Assembly (NCBI GenBank): GCA_019828565.1
Contig: JAHDYR010000025.1
Coordinates: 124,001-188,000, forward strand
Source of the DNA: Carpediemonas membranifera
Lineage: Eukaryota; Fornicata
DNA: 64,000 bases
Direction of reading: 5' to 3'
Below the pieces are notes generated by a model. That model saw only the letters and a program-made list of their open reading frames with translations, did not search any database and had not been told where the DNA came from. How positions within the stretch are numbered: position 1 is the stretch's first letter; each line of letters opens with the position of its first letter. A program made the position numbers and the translations under genes. Of this stretch, positions 27,408-35,954 are shown piece after piece.

Positions 27408-28434
27408 ATGGCAGCTGGGGCTTATCGAGTGCTTTCTAAGGAGAGAAAGGTGAATCACGCTGCACTTGCAATTGATGACGTTCTCAAGGGTGGTTTAAAA
27501 CGGGTTTGTAGCCATCTGCTCCCTCACACAGGTCCATGGCCTCTCAGCCCTCGATAAAATGGGCGACACACCACCAGAACGGCTGAAACTCTTGAAAACA
27601 ACGGGATATCTCGACGTAATACTCCATACTATCCTTCACGCGCGCTCAGATACGCAGCAGAGTGTGCGAGCCCGGTCACTCGCGATCCAGTGCATGTTCC
27701 GCCATATCCTCGACAACCCGAAGATCGACGAGCTCATACTGTCCCATCCGAACTGCGTTCCTGCCATCCTATCCGTGCTGGACGACATGGCCTCTGTCGA
27801 CGACTGCGTTCTCGTCGCCACGGCCCTCGACTTCTTCGCAGTCACACCGTCACTGAGGCCCATTCTGGTGTTCCACGACGACTTCCTGGACCGGATCATT
27901 CCCCACATGAATTCACCGCTGGATGAGGTCCGCATGCATCTAGTGCGGATGATGAACTACGTCACGCAGGACAGTAGAGTTCTGTTCACGGTGGCCCGGC
28001 ACGAGCAGCTCATAGAGGCCCTGTGCGGGACGTGCGTCATGCTCGATGACGACGCCGACGCTCCCCTGCCGGAAGAGGACGACCCCGAGGAGCTCGCCGA
28101 GCTGCTGGCAGACCTTGAAGATGAAGAGATCCAGCAGCAGGCGGCAGACGCGGGTGTGACGATGAAGGAGTTCATCCTTGGGCCGTCAGAGTCCAGCCTC
28201 TTCGGCCGCAAGGAGGTGGCCGAGGCGCCTACAGTGGAAAGCTACGCATTGAACTGCCTCCTCAACATCGCCCGGCTGCCCGCCAACATCCGGCTGCTGC
28301 AGGCAAACGATCTCTTGCTCGCGGTTGTGATGGAGTTCTCGCAGAAGGCGAAGTCGCTGGTCGATCGCGACATCGCAGGCCAGATCATAGACCTGCTGAC
28401 ACCCGACGAGGATGAGGACCCCGAGGGCGTGTAG
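27408..28434 (+). CDS. Armadillo/HEAT-like helical repeat protein, two exons, unknown
   Basis: 332 residues when 27408-27503 is joined to 27532-28434. Exon 1 gives MAAGAYRVLSKERKVNHAAL and a helix. Across the junction the protein reads LKR-VHGLSALDKMG. The rest is a run of amphipathic helices (SLAIQCMFRHIL, VATALDFFAV, MHLVRMMNYV, YALNCLLNIARL) typical of ARM/HEAT folds, with an acidic insertion at about 205-235 (PLPEEDDPEELAELLADL). It could be a proteasome-assembly (PSMD5-like) or other scaffold, but I cannot name it. A TGTAAAG element follows 11 bp after the stop. Confidence 0.6.
27504..27531 (+). other. 28-nt spliceosomal intron in ARM-like gene
   Basis: Begins GTTTGT, the same six bases as the LRR-gene intron, and ends CCTCACACAG, like the PPIP5K intron. 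Phase 0. Removal joins two ORFs into one. Confidence 0.85.
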
Positions 28435-28620
28435 GTCCAGTGTATTGTAAAGCTTCATTCTCGTGCTTGGTTGGCCGGTGGACTTGGTGATCGCTCAGAA
28501 ATTGAAAACTCGACGAACAGGCTCTGCTACCTCCATCGCAACGATGGCACGCCTGACGACTGACTTTTCCCACCCGGTGTCCGAAGGGGCTTAATGCCAG
28601 TCAAAGGTCGACCAACGCTC

Positions 28621-29548
28621 AATTTCACGACTCGAACGCGTTCAGTGATGCCGACCTAGCCCTTAGGCCAGCCAGACGGTGCCACTGCCGGCTGGCTCTC
28701 GTTCGTGCTAAACTGCACATTGTAGAAGCTTTTGGCAAAGCGCAGCTAGAATGAGGTTTGTTCCAACGTCCAGTGCACCATCACACAGCTTTGGCCAGTT
28801 TGGTTCTGGATCGTCGTTTTCGTTCGGCGCGAACGCTGCTAAGCCGCAAGGAGCAGCGACGCCCTCGTTTGGCGCTCCCGCCGGCGGCTTCGGCAGCACA
28901 CCTGCACCAGCAAACACCGGGTTCGGCGCACAGCCCGCATCGGGCGGCAACACTACCGGGTTCGGCGCCTCCACCGGCACTGCTGGCGCGAGCACTGGCT
29001 TCGGCGGCTTTGGTGCGAGCGCTCAGAAGCCCGCTGGAACCACAGGCTTCGGCGCCCCCGCCACTGGCACTTCCACCACCACGACAGGCTTTGGTGCGCC
29101 TGCTTCGGGGTCCACTGGCTTCGGCGCTGCGGCAGGATCTACTGGGTTCGGCGCGAAGCCTGCTGGCACCACTGGCTTCGGCTCCACAGCCACGACCGGG
29201 TCGACTGGGTTCGGCAGCACCACACAGCCGGGTGCGGCCACCACTGGCTTTGGGGCGAAGCCCGCAACGACTGGCTTCGGCGCCTCGACTGGCACAACTG
29301 GCACGGCCGGATTTGGCGCGTCTACTGCGTCAACGGGCTTTGGGAGCTCGACTTCAACTACTGGTTTCGGCGCGGCTAAGCCCGCAACGGGCTTCGGCGC
29401 TTCAACCTCAACTGGATTTGGATCGACCGGCACATCCGGCTTCGGCTCGTCTGGCTTCGGCGCCAAGCCCGCCGGCACCACAGGCTTTGGCGCGAGCACG
29501 GGCTTCGGGTCCTCCAGCGGCTTCGGCCAGCAGGCTCAGCAGCAGGCC
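28621..29548 (+). repeat. Duplicated promoter plus FG-repeat segment, NUP58 copy (928 bp)
   Basis: Matches 60414-61467 from 130 bp upstream of the ATG through the whole FG domain. I found only two base substitutions, plus three in-frame insertions (20, 14 and 8 codons) in the other copy. Similarity stops abruptly at the FG/C-terminal domain border. Confidence 0.95.
28708..28719 (+). promoter_or_regulatory. Initiator-like element of NUP58
   Basis: CTAAACTGCACA, ending 31 bp before the ATG; the duplicate at 60501-60512 serves NUP54. Confidence 0.5.
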
Positions 29549-30190
29549 AACATGTTTGGCCTGGCAACGTCCACGCCTGCACCGCCCGTCCAGCAGGCGG
29601 TAGGCAGCGGGTTGAACATCAGCGGCACGATCACGGTGGGGCAGCTCGACGACAACACTCAGAACGCCCTCAAGTCGATCGACAAGAAGGTCAAGGGCTG
29701 CGTCGAGGGCGTTGACGCTGTTGGCCAGGAGACCGGCGCCCACATCGACGCGCTGCATGATCTCATCCGGAAGCTGCAGACGCAGGTCGCCGCGGCCACC
29801 GAGTCCGCCGCCGAGGCGACGAAGATGACCGAGGACCTCGGCAACACCACCGACCGCCAGGCCCGCACGCTGGCGGTTGCCCAGCAGTTCCAGACCCGCA
29901 TGGAGTCGCAGCAGTCGTCCGCGGCGGTGGACTTTACCGGGTACTACCAGGGCGAGGTCGACACGCTCGCCGGGTTGATCTCTGACCTCGAGCGGATGGC
30001 GCGGCACCTCGAGAACGTGCTCGGCGCTGGATCGTTCGAGGTGGAAGACGGTGTGTCCGCGATCCACGAGGCGGTGGAGTGCCAGAGCCAGGCCCTCGTG
30101 CTCGTGGCCAGCCAGGTCGCACGTCTTCACAGGCGGGTGCAGGAAGCGAAGCAGACGCACGGGCGGCGTCTGGGGTTCACGGGGAGGTGA
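28751..30190 (+). CDS. NUP58: FG nucleoporin Nup58-like
   Basis: 479 residues. Residues 1-266 are GFG-type FG repeats (TTGFGA, STGFGS), the permeability-barrier domain of the nuclear pore. The C-terminal about 210 residues are coiled coil, ending with a Nup58/p45-like module: FTGYYQGEVDTLAGLISDLE, MARHLENVL, QALVLVASQVARLHRRV and a final RRLGF. This corresponds to the YFRxxVQxFExQLxxYRxxI pattern of Nup58, which assembles with Nup54 and Nup62 in the central channel. The FG half and promoter are nearly identical to those of the NUP54 gene 32 kb away. A CGTAAATG element lies just after the stop. Confidence 0.8.
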   Translation: MRFVPTSSAPSHSFGQFGSGSSFSFGANAAKPQGAATPSFGAPAGGFGSTPAPANTGFGAQPASGGNTTGFGASTGTAGASTGFGGFGASAQKPAGTTGFGAPATGTSTTTTGFGAPASGSTGFGAAAGSTGFGAKPAGTTGFGSTATTGSTGFGSTTQPGAATTGFGAKPATTGFGASTGTTGTAGFGASTASTGFGSSTSTTGFGAAKPATGFGASTSTGFGSTGTSGFGSSGFGAKPAGTTGFGASTGFGSSSGFGQQAQQQANMFGLATSTPAPPVQQAVGSGLNISGTITVGQLDDNTQNALKSIDKKVKGCVEGVDAVGQETGAHIDALHDLIRKLQTQVAAATESAAEATKMTEDLGNTTDRQARTLAVAQQFQTRMESQQSSAAVDFTGYYQGEVDTLAGLISDLERMARHLENVLGAGSFEVEDGVSAIHEAVECQSQALVLVASQVARLHRRVQEAKQTHGRRLGFTGR

Positions 30191-30336
30191 GGCCACACGT
30201 AAATGGACATAGGCTGTGTCGGATTTGCCGGAATATTTTGACCGTTGTTGACCATAGTACTGAAGCCAGCTTCCGGCGTTTGCATCAGGCGATGAGGCAG
30301 GCATACCGAACCAACCATCAAAAATTCCGATAGATA

Positions 30337-31638
30337 ATGCATTCACTCGCGAATCGAACATATCGAGCGCAATCTGCATCGGGACAACGTTATAATCCAA
30401 GCCATAGCCTTCCAGCGGCCAACAACAAGCGACCTGCGCGGAAATCTTCCTCATTTATATCTGTAGAGCAGGTTGTAGACGAGAACACGCCTTCAAACAC
30501 TGAGAACCGATCCGAGATGAGCATATCTCCCTTCAGGCGCCGCGATTTGCCCCGCAAAGCGGCTCCATCCAGGACCAGCTCGACGCACACAGGCAACCTG
30601 TCTTCACCTGCGAACCACCCTGCAACGAACCTCCGCGGCACGGGCACGACGGTCCGGAAGCCCATGACAGGCGCCGGCCCGGCGCCGTATTTCTCGTTTG
30701 CCCAGCGGCGTTATGTCGCCTCGGGTACTGCTTCACACGGTCCTGACCACGTCATGGAGAGCGACACGGTGAAGGCTGCCGTGCAGGACCTAGACACGAT
30801 GGACGACCTCGCGGCGCAGGTCCGGGCGATCCGGGAGAGGGCGCTGGCGGCCCTCAAGGGCGAAGACTCGTCGGGATCCGAACACAGCCTCGGGGTCACC
30901 CCGGGCTCCGACCGCCCGCCCCAGAACCAGCCGAACGACCTCGCACGGCACCAGGAGGAGCAGCGGGAGAAGCGCCGCAGGTTCCGCGAGGAGACCGCCG
31001 CTGAGCGGGAGTGTATGGTGATGTGCGATATGGTGAAGACGTCGCTCTCGTCCAAGGACCCATCCGAGGACAGCCGCATGGCCCTGTCCCTCCAGGCAGT
31101 CGTCTCGGTGCTCCATCAGGTCCTCACAGAAAACACCCGGTTTGAGTCCGATCCGAAGTCGACGCTGACCGTGCCTGCTGAGGAGGTGGGCAGCTTCTTC
31201 GAGAACAACCCTGACCGCCCGACATCACGCGACATGTTCCAGTTCATGTACAACATCGCCTATCGGATCAGATTCAGGCCCGAGCTCGGGATCGCCGCGC
31301 TCATTTACATTGACAGACTTATCGAGAAGACCGGCATAGTATATGGCCGCAGCACGTGGCGCCGTGTGACGTTTGCCGGCATGGTTCTTGCCCAGAAGGG
31401 CTGGGAGGATTCGTGCTACGACAACAAGGACTACGCCAGGACGTTCAAGCCACTGACGGTTCGCACGGTCAACCGCATCGAGCGGGAGTTCCTGTGTGCC
31501 GTCGGACACGACCTCTCGGTGCACCACCGGGCGTACACAAAGTATGCCAGCCACCTCATGACGCTGAAGAAGGGCGCGTGGTACCTTGGCAACGAGAGGA
31601 CACACGGGGTCGAGCGGCCAGCCCTGGACCTGGAGTAG
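30337..31638 (+). CDS. Cyclin Y / PCL-like cyclin
   Basis: 433 residues. About 230 disordered, Ser/Pro/Arg-rich residues precede a helical region and a cyclin box at about 295-405: MFQFMYNIAYRIRFRPELGI, ALIYIDRLIEKTGI, WRRVTFAGMVLAQKGWED and VNRIEREFLCAVGHDLSVH. The ALIYIDRL and ASKVWDD-like segments and the YAKY-type helix place it with cyclin Y/Pho80-like cyclins, which activate PFTAIRE or Pho85-type CDKs at membranes or in cell-cycle control. No N-myristoylation site is evident. A TGTAAATAC element lies 17 bp after the stop. Confidence 0.85.
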   Translation: MHSLANRTYRAQSASGQRYNPSHSLPAANNKRPARKSSSFISVEQVVDENTPSNTENRSEMSISPFRRRDLPRKAAPSRTSSTHTGNLSSPANHPATNLRGTGTTVRKPMTGAGPAPYFSFAQRRYVASGTASHGPDHVMESDTVKAAVQDLDTMDDLAAQVRAIRERALAALKGEDSSGSEHSLGVTPGSDRPPQNQPNDLARHQEEQREKRRRFREETAAERECMVMCDMVKTSLSSKDPSEDSRMALSLQAVVSVLHQVLTENTRFESDPKSTLTVPAEEVGSFFENNPDRPTSRDMFQFMYNIAYRIRFRPELGIAALIYIDRLIEKTGIVYGRSTWRRVTFAGMVLAQKGWEDSCYDNKDYARTFKPLTVRTVNRIEREFLCAVGHDLSVHHRAYTKYASHLMTLKKGAWYLGNERTHGVERPALDLE

Positions 31639-31758
31639 AGATGACTCGGACTGTAAATACCGCGGAACACGGGCTGGCGGGGAGCTGGGATGTGTAGGAC
31701 AGCGGTTGACTCTGATCGCTCCTGACAGCGTATTAAACGCCGTTCTTTTGGAACCGGG

Positions 31759-31770
31759 CTAACCTGCGAA
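31759..31770 (+). promoter_or_regulatory. Initiator-like element of MCM4
   Basis: CTAACCTGCGAA, the CC variant of the element, ending 16 bp before the ATG at 31787. Confidence 0.45.
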
Positions 31771-31786
31771 TATTTCGGTTAATAAC

Positions 31787-34171
31787 ATGTCGCAAGCAGA
31801 GCTTTCTAGGCAAGCTGGCAGAACAGCCAGTGGACACACTATTCCTGGGAGGGATGCTATCGTCATTTCCGGTACGTCGTATGACGTGGATGAGCTGAAA
31901 GAGAAGTTCAAGGCCTTCATTCTCCAATACCGCCCCGGAGTCACCGAGGATGATGGGGACGTGGACATGGATGAGCAAAATCCCCTTCGGGGCAAGTATG
32001 TAACGATTCTGTACGAGCTTCTCTCCTATCACGACGGCAACGGCGACCTTCCCATCGATATGCACGAGCTGCACGCCCACGACTCGAGCCTGTACGACGC
32101 CATCGTCCACTTCCCCGGAGCTGTCGTCGCCATGTTCGATGGGGCCATTGAGGAGATCGCCACGGAGCTGATCATCCCATACATTGTTGGCGAGATCAAC
32201 AGCGAAGAGGCCGACGAGGAGGCTGTCGGGCAAATGATGCAGGAGATCCTGAGCCACTGTACTTTCTCCATCCAGCCCTACAACCTCATGGACGCTGATG
32301 TCCGCACGCTCGTCGAGCTCGGGCCCAGCGACGTCGACAACCTCGTCCAGGTCCGCGGCATGGTCACGCGCACCAGGGGGCGCGAGTCTGAGGTCGGCAT
32401 AGCCAGCTTCAAGTGCTCGAACTGCTCCCGGATTGAGAGCCGCGAAATCCTCATGGGCAAGGTCGACCACCCCTCAGAGTGTCCGAACTGCAAGCAGCTC
32501 GGCACGTTCGACATTTACACGCCCGTCAGCGGGTTTATCGATAGACAGAAGATCGTGATCCAGGAGGCCCCCGATCAGATACCAGTCGGAGAGACCCCCA
32601 CCTCGGTCAACGTGCACTTGTCCGCCGCCCTCGTCAACAAGGCCCGCTCGGGCGACCGCGTCAACGTCGTCGGCATCTTCAGAGTCTCCCCAAGACGGTC
32701 GCAGAGGGGCCGTAAGGCGATCCTCTCTGAGTTCCTGACCCATCTTGACCTCGTACACCTCAGCAGGGAGGACCACCTCGACCAGGAAGCCGCCGACGGT
32801 CATTCACGCGACATGCCCCTTGCCGAGACCGAGCAAGATAGAGCAGGCATGGTGCGGAAGATCATCGACTGGGTGAAGGAGAAGGAGGGCCGGCCCGACA
32901 TGGTCTACAACGCCCTTATAGACGCCCTCGCGCCCTCCATCATCGGCCACGAGAGGGTCAAGCTCGGTCTCCTCTGCCAGATGGTCGGCGGCGTGTCAAA
33001 GCTGGTCAACGGTACCAGGTTGAGGGGCGAGATGCACGTGCTGCTCGTTGGCGACCCGGGCGTGGCCAAGTCCCAGCTGCTAAAGCAGGTCCACGACGTC
33101 TCGGCCAGAGGCGTGTTTACCTCGGGTAAGGGCTCCTCCGCTGTCGGTCTGACCGCTGCTGTCAACAAAGACCCCGAGAACGGCGAGATGATGCTCGAGG
33201 TCGGCGCCCTCGTACTCTCTGACGGCGGCATCTGCTGCATCGACGAGTTCGACAAGATGTCCGACCAGACGAGGGCCACGCTACACGAGGTCATGGAGCA
33301 GCAGTCCATCAGCATCGCCAAGGCCGGCATCGTCTCTGCCCTGCGTGCCCGCACCGCTGTACTGGCCGCAGCTAACCCGCGGACGTCTCGGTATGATCCC
33401 AAGCGGAGTGTCGTGGCGAATATCTCGCTTGGACCCACGCTTCTCTCAAGATTTGATCTGATTTACCTGATGCTGGATAATGCCGATGCCGAGACCGATC
33501 GCAACACGTGCGACAACATCCTCCGCATGCAGCTGGGAGACATGGACGTCCAGAAGGCGACCTCATTGCCTGAAGGCGTCACACTGCGCCAGTACATCTC
33601 CATTGCCCGCATCATCAAGCCCCAGCTCCGTCGTGATGCTCGCGACTACATCCAGCAGAAGTACCTCGACCAGAGGTCCGCTGGGTTCCACACGGGTGCC
33701 GTTGCGGTGCTGCCGCGTCAGCTGGAGAGTATGATCCGGATCGCTGAGGCGCTCGCCAAGCTTCGGATGTCATCGGAGGTCACCGCTGCTGACGCGGAGC
33801 AGGCATTCATCCTTGTGCAGGAAGCGCTGCTCAAGGCGGCGACGGACCCCAACACCAACCGACTGGACATGAACATGCTCGCCACGGGCATGGCGCAGTC
33901 GGACAGGCAGCGCCGGGTGACAGTCGAGGTGGCGTGCCGTAACGTGCTCAAGAACAGCCCAGTGATGATGTCGCACGTTGATCTCGTCAAGGCGGTTCTT
34001 GCTGCACTCGAGAACAACGACGAGAAGATCCCCGAGGCGCAGGCCCGAGCCCTGCTGCAGGGGTACCTCAGCGATCGGGCGCGGTTGGCGGAGCACATCT
34101 TCTTCGAGGTCGGGCCGAGGGGCGTCGGCGGGCTCTACGGACTGAAGACGAACGACTACAGGCAGTTCTAA
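31787..34171 (+). CDS. MCM4: Replicative helicase subunit MCM4
   Basis: 794 residues. The N-terminal OB domain carries a zinc finger (CSNC...CPNC, about 208-236). The AAA+ core has Walker A GDPGVAKSQ near 421, GKGSSAVGLTA, Walker B CIDEFDKM near 483, NPRTSRYDPKRSVVANISL and the arginine-finger segment TLLSRFDLIYLMLD near 550. NPxxS...NI.L..TLLSRFDLI.LMLD and VNVVGIFR point to MCM4 rather than MCM7 or MCM6. C-terminal winged-helix-like region. It acts in the Mcm2-7 ring with Cdc45 and GINS. Single exon. Confidence 0.9.
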   Translation: MSQAELSRQAGRTASGHTIPGRDAIVISGTSYDVDELKEKFKAFILQYRPGVTEDDGDVDMDEQNPLRGKYVTILYELLSYHDGNGDLPIDMHELHAHDSSLYDAIVHFPGAVVAMFDGAIEEIATELIIPYIVGEINSEEADEEAVGQMMQEILSHCTFSIQPYNLMDADVRTLVELGPSDVDNLVQVRGMVTRTRGRESEVGIASFKCSNCSRIESREILMGKVDHPSECPNCKQLGTFDIYTPVSGFIDRQKIVIQEAPDQIPVGETPTSVNVHLSAALVNKARSGDRVNVVGIFRVSPRRSQRGRKAILSEFLTHLDLVHLSREDHLDQEAADGHSRDMPLAETEQDRAGMVRKIIDWVKEKEGRPDMVYNALIDALAPSIIGHERVKLGLLCQMVGGVSKLVNGTRLRGEMHVLLVGDPGVAKSQLLKQVHDVSARGVFTSGKGSSAVGLTAAVNKDPENGEMMLEVGALVLSDGGICCIDEFDKMSDQTRATLHEVMEQQSISIAKAGIVSALRARTAVLAAANPRTSRYDPKRSVVANISLGPTLLSRFDLIYLMLDNADAETDRNTCDNILRMQLGDMDVQKATSLPEGVTLRQYISIARIIKPQLRRDARDYIQQKYLDQRSAGFHTGAVAVLPRQLESMIRIAEALAKLRMSSEVTAADAEQAFILVQEALLKAATDPNTNRLDMNMLATGMAQSDRQRRVTVEVACRNVLKNSPVMMSHVDLVKAVLAALENNDEKIPEAQARALLQGYLSDRARLAEHIFFEVGPRGVGGLYGLKTNDYRQF

Positions 34172-34327
34172 TAAAGGGCTTGGCATGCTGTCTCCGCAGG
34201 GGACTCCCATGAAGGATGTGGCATGGAGCAGCGGGTAGAGGCTCATCGCCTCATCACCGGCCTGACATGTGGCGTGCTGCTTCATATCGCAGGATAAGGC
34301 ATCTGTCGCTGTGCTATTGAAGGGTCA

Positions 34328-34352
34328 AACAATGTGTTTATACTGCGCAACA
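34328..34352. repeat. Direct repeat 3, upstream copy (25 bp)
   Basis: Matches 35910-35934 at 24 of 25 bases, same orientation, and contains TTATACTGCGCA (34338-34349). Confidence 0.85.
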
Positions 34353-34778
34353 CTGCCCTGTCTCCCTCCTACTCACGTCTTAAGTCGGTAGGGAGATCGT
34401 CTTCTCCAGGGCTTCCACAAAGCGTCTTCTTCGTGGACGTCTTCTTCCAGCAGGAGTTGGCCGGCGTTCACGCCATCCTCGGCAGGGTCAACCCTGTGAT
34501 CCTCGCGTGTCTCCCCTTGCTGTTCTGGGCGGCTCACATGGGTGAGAACGACGGGCTCCCAGTCTCCCAGGCTGCCCCACGCATTCTCTCTTGCGTCTGG
34601 GCAATTGCAGACGGAGTGGAGAAGTTGAGTGGCCTCATCAGCCACTTCAACGGGGAGTACTCGATGTCGCTCCGCCAGCCTCGCCTCGTGCCGATCGTGC
34701 CCATGGCCCCCGTCCGACCGGGCTTCATGGCCCGTGATCGTGAAACGATGGGCCTACTGAACGAGAACTTCTGTCATC

Positions 34779-34795
34779 GTGGGAATTAATCCCAC
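34779..34795 (+). other. Short inverted repeat at the stop codon of Fanzor copy 3
   Basis: GTGGGA and TCCCAC arms separated by ATTAA; the TAA stop lies in and next to the loop. Confidence 0.5.
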
Positions 34796-35833
34796 ACTCC
34801 CGCACGCCTCCAAAAAAGACGCTACCGGGACAACCCCAGGTCAATGGGCCGTCTGCTCAGCCTGAGCACCGATGGGGTCTGTGTGGCAGTGACGGTTAAG
34901 CGAGGCGGCCACTATCGGCCACAACATGATGCGAGCATGCCTGTTCGAAAGCGAGCGAGAGGGCGGGAGAAAGAGCGCCCTCGACTCGGGACCAATAATG
35001 CCGATGCTCCGCCCGCGCCGGATCCTGATGCCCACCTCATGGGGTTCGACCCGGGCGCGAGGTCCATCGGATGGTATTACATCAAGCACCCCGATGGCAC
35101 CAGCTCCGGCGTCCTCCCAAAGTGCGGATACACTAAGACGCCAAGTTTCGGCTTTGATATGACGGCCGCGTCGTTCAAGAGCACAAGACTAGTGAGTATC
35201 AACAACTCTATTAGGTTTGTGCTGGACAACGCGAACGACATTTTCGAGGCTGGAATGCGTAAGTCTTTCCGCCGAGTGCGCTTTGCGAACCACATCCTTC
35301 GCCAGAAGCACTTCGCCCGCTGCGGCCAACAGTTGGCTCGGGAGTTCGGTTGGCTTCGCCACCATCCCATCGCCACCCCCATTCGCCTGAAAGTCTTCTA
35401 CGGGAGCTCGGGATTCACCACGCCTGCTGGTATGTTCATTCCTTGCGCGCCATATCGAAAGTTCGCGAGAGAGATAGTACCCCTTCTCAAGGGGTATAAC
35501 ATTGTCGTCGTTCTTAACATGGTTAACGAGGACCGCACCACCGTCGTCTGCCCTCACTGCCACGCCCCCTACAAGCGAGTTCGTCCGCGTGATGACCAGC
35601 ACGTTCACCCACATCGTGTGATGCTCTGCGAAAAACCACAGTGCCGTGGTGCTCAGTGGCGCGCAACAGTTCCTGATGCTCTGAATGTTGATCATCGGGA
35701 CAAGAGTGCTGCAGAGAACATCCTGTGGCGTTCTCTTGCCACGGAAGATGAGCTCAGTGGCTCTCCGTTCAGTTGCACATTGATCCCGCGCCTTCCAACA
35801 TCATTCCAGTATCATCAATTGGCTAACCGCCAA

Positions 35834-35853
35834 CATTCGTCTACGGACGGATG
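35834..35853 (+). other. Hairpin with TACG tetraloop at the 3' end of Fanzor element 3
   Basis: Eight-base arms (CATTCGTC and GACGGATG, one G-T pair) enclose TACG, overlapping the stop codon. In RNA this would be a stable c(UACG)g tetraloop hairpin. Guide RNAs of TnpB/Fanzor elements usually start within the 3' end of the ORF, so it is a candidate omega-RNA stem. Confidence 0.45.
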
Positions 35854-35909
35854 AGGTTGTACAGTTTGGCACTTTGATCGTTCCTTTCAGGCCCTGTCTT
35901 GGAGGTTCG

Positions 35910-35934
35910 AACAATGTGTTTATACTGCACAACA
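35910..35934. repeat. Direct repeat 3, AHI1-side copy (25 bp)
   Basis: Holds TTATACTGCACA (35920-35931), the initiator-like element 24 bp before the AHI1 ATG. Confidence 0.85.
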
Positions 35935-35954
35935 GTCGCCATAATTTTCGGGAA

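Larger units (their letters stand above)
34353..35854 (+). pseudogene. Fanzor/TnpB-like RNA-guided nuclease, truncated copy 3 with one stop
   Basis: One reading frame, interrupted by a single TAA at 34787-34789; no ATG near the start and no SFTKAKY region, so the 5' part is lost. Present: LVPIVPMAPVRPGFM, LLSLSTDGVCVAV, RuvC-I MGFDPGARSIGWYYI, KCGYTKTPSF, RRVRFANHILRQKHFARCG, VFYGSSGF, CAPYRKFA, VNEDRTTVVCPHC, a CEKPQC knuckle, and RuvC-III VDHRDKSAAENI. From 34844 to the stop at 35854 the frame is clean, making this the best-preserved C-terminal half of the three copies. A hairpin overlaps the end of the ORF. Confidence 0.8.
34328..35934 (+). mobile_element. Fanzor (TnpB-like) element 3, 5'-deleted
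   Basis: About 1.6 kb between MCM4 and AHI1, bounded by a 25-bp direct repeat that covers the AHI1 initiator. The nuclease gene has the same orientation as AHI1. The element is 0.7-0.8 kb shorter than the other two and lacks the N-terminal half of the nuclease. Confidence 0.65.

Noticed and set aside
28751-30190. FG protein as a secreted Gly/Ser-rich or silk-like repeat protein
   Set aside because: No signal peptide; GFG spacing and the Nup58-type coiled-coil end identify a nucleoporin.
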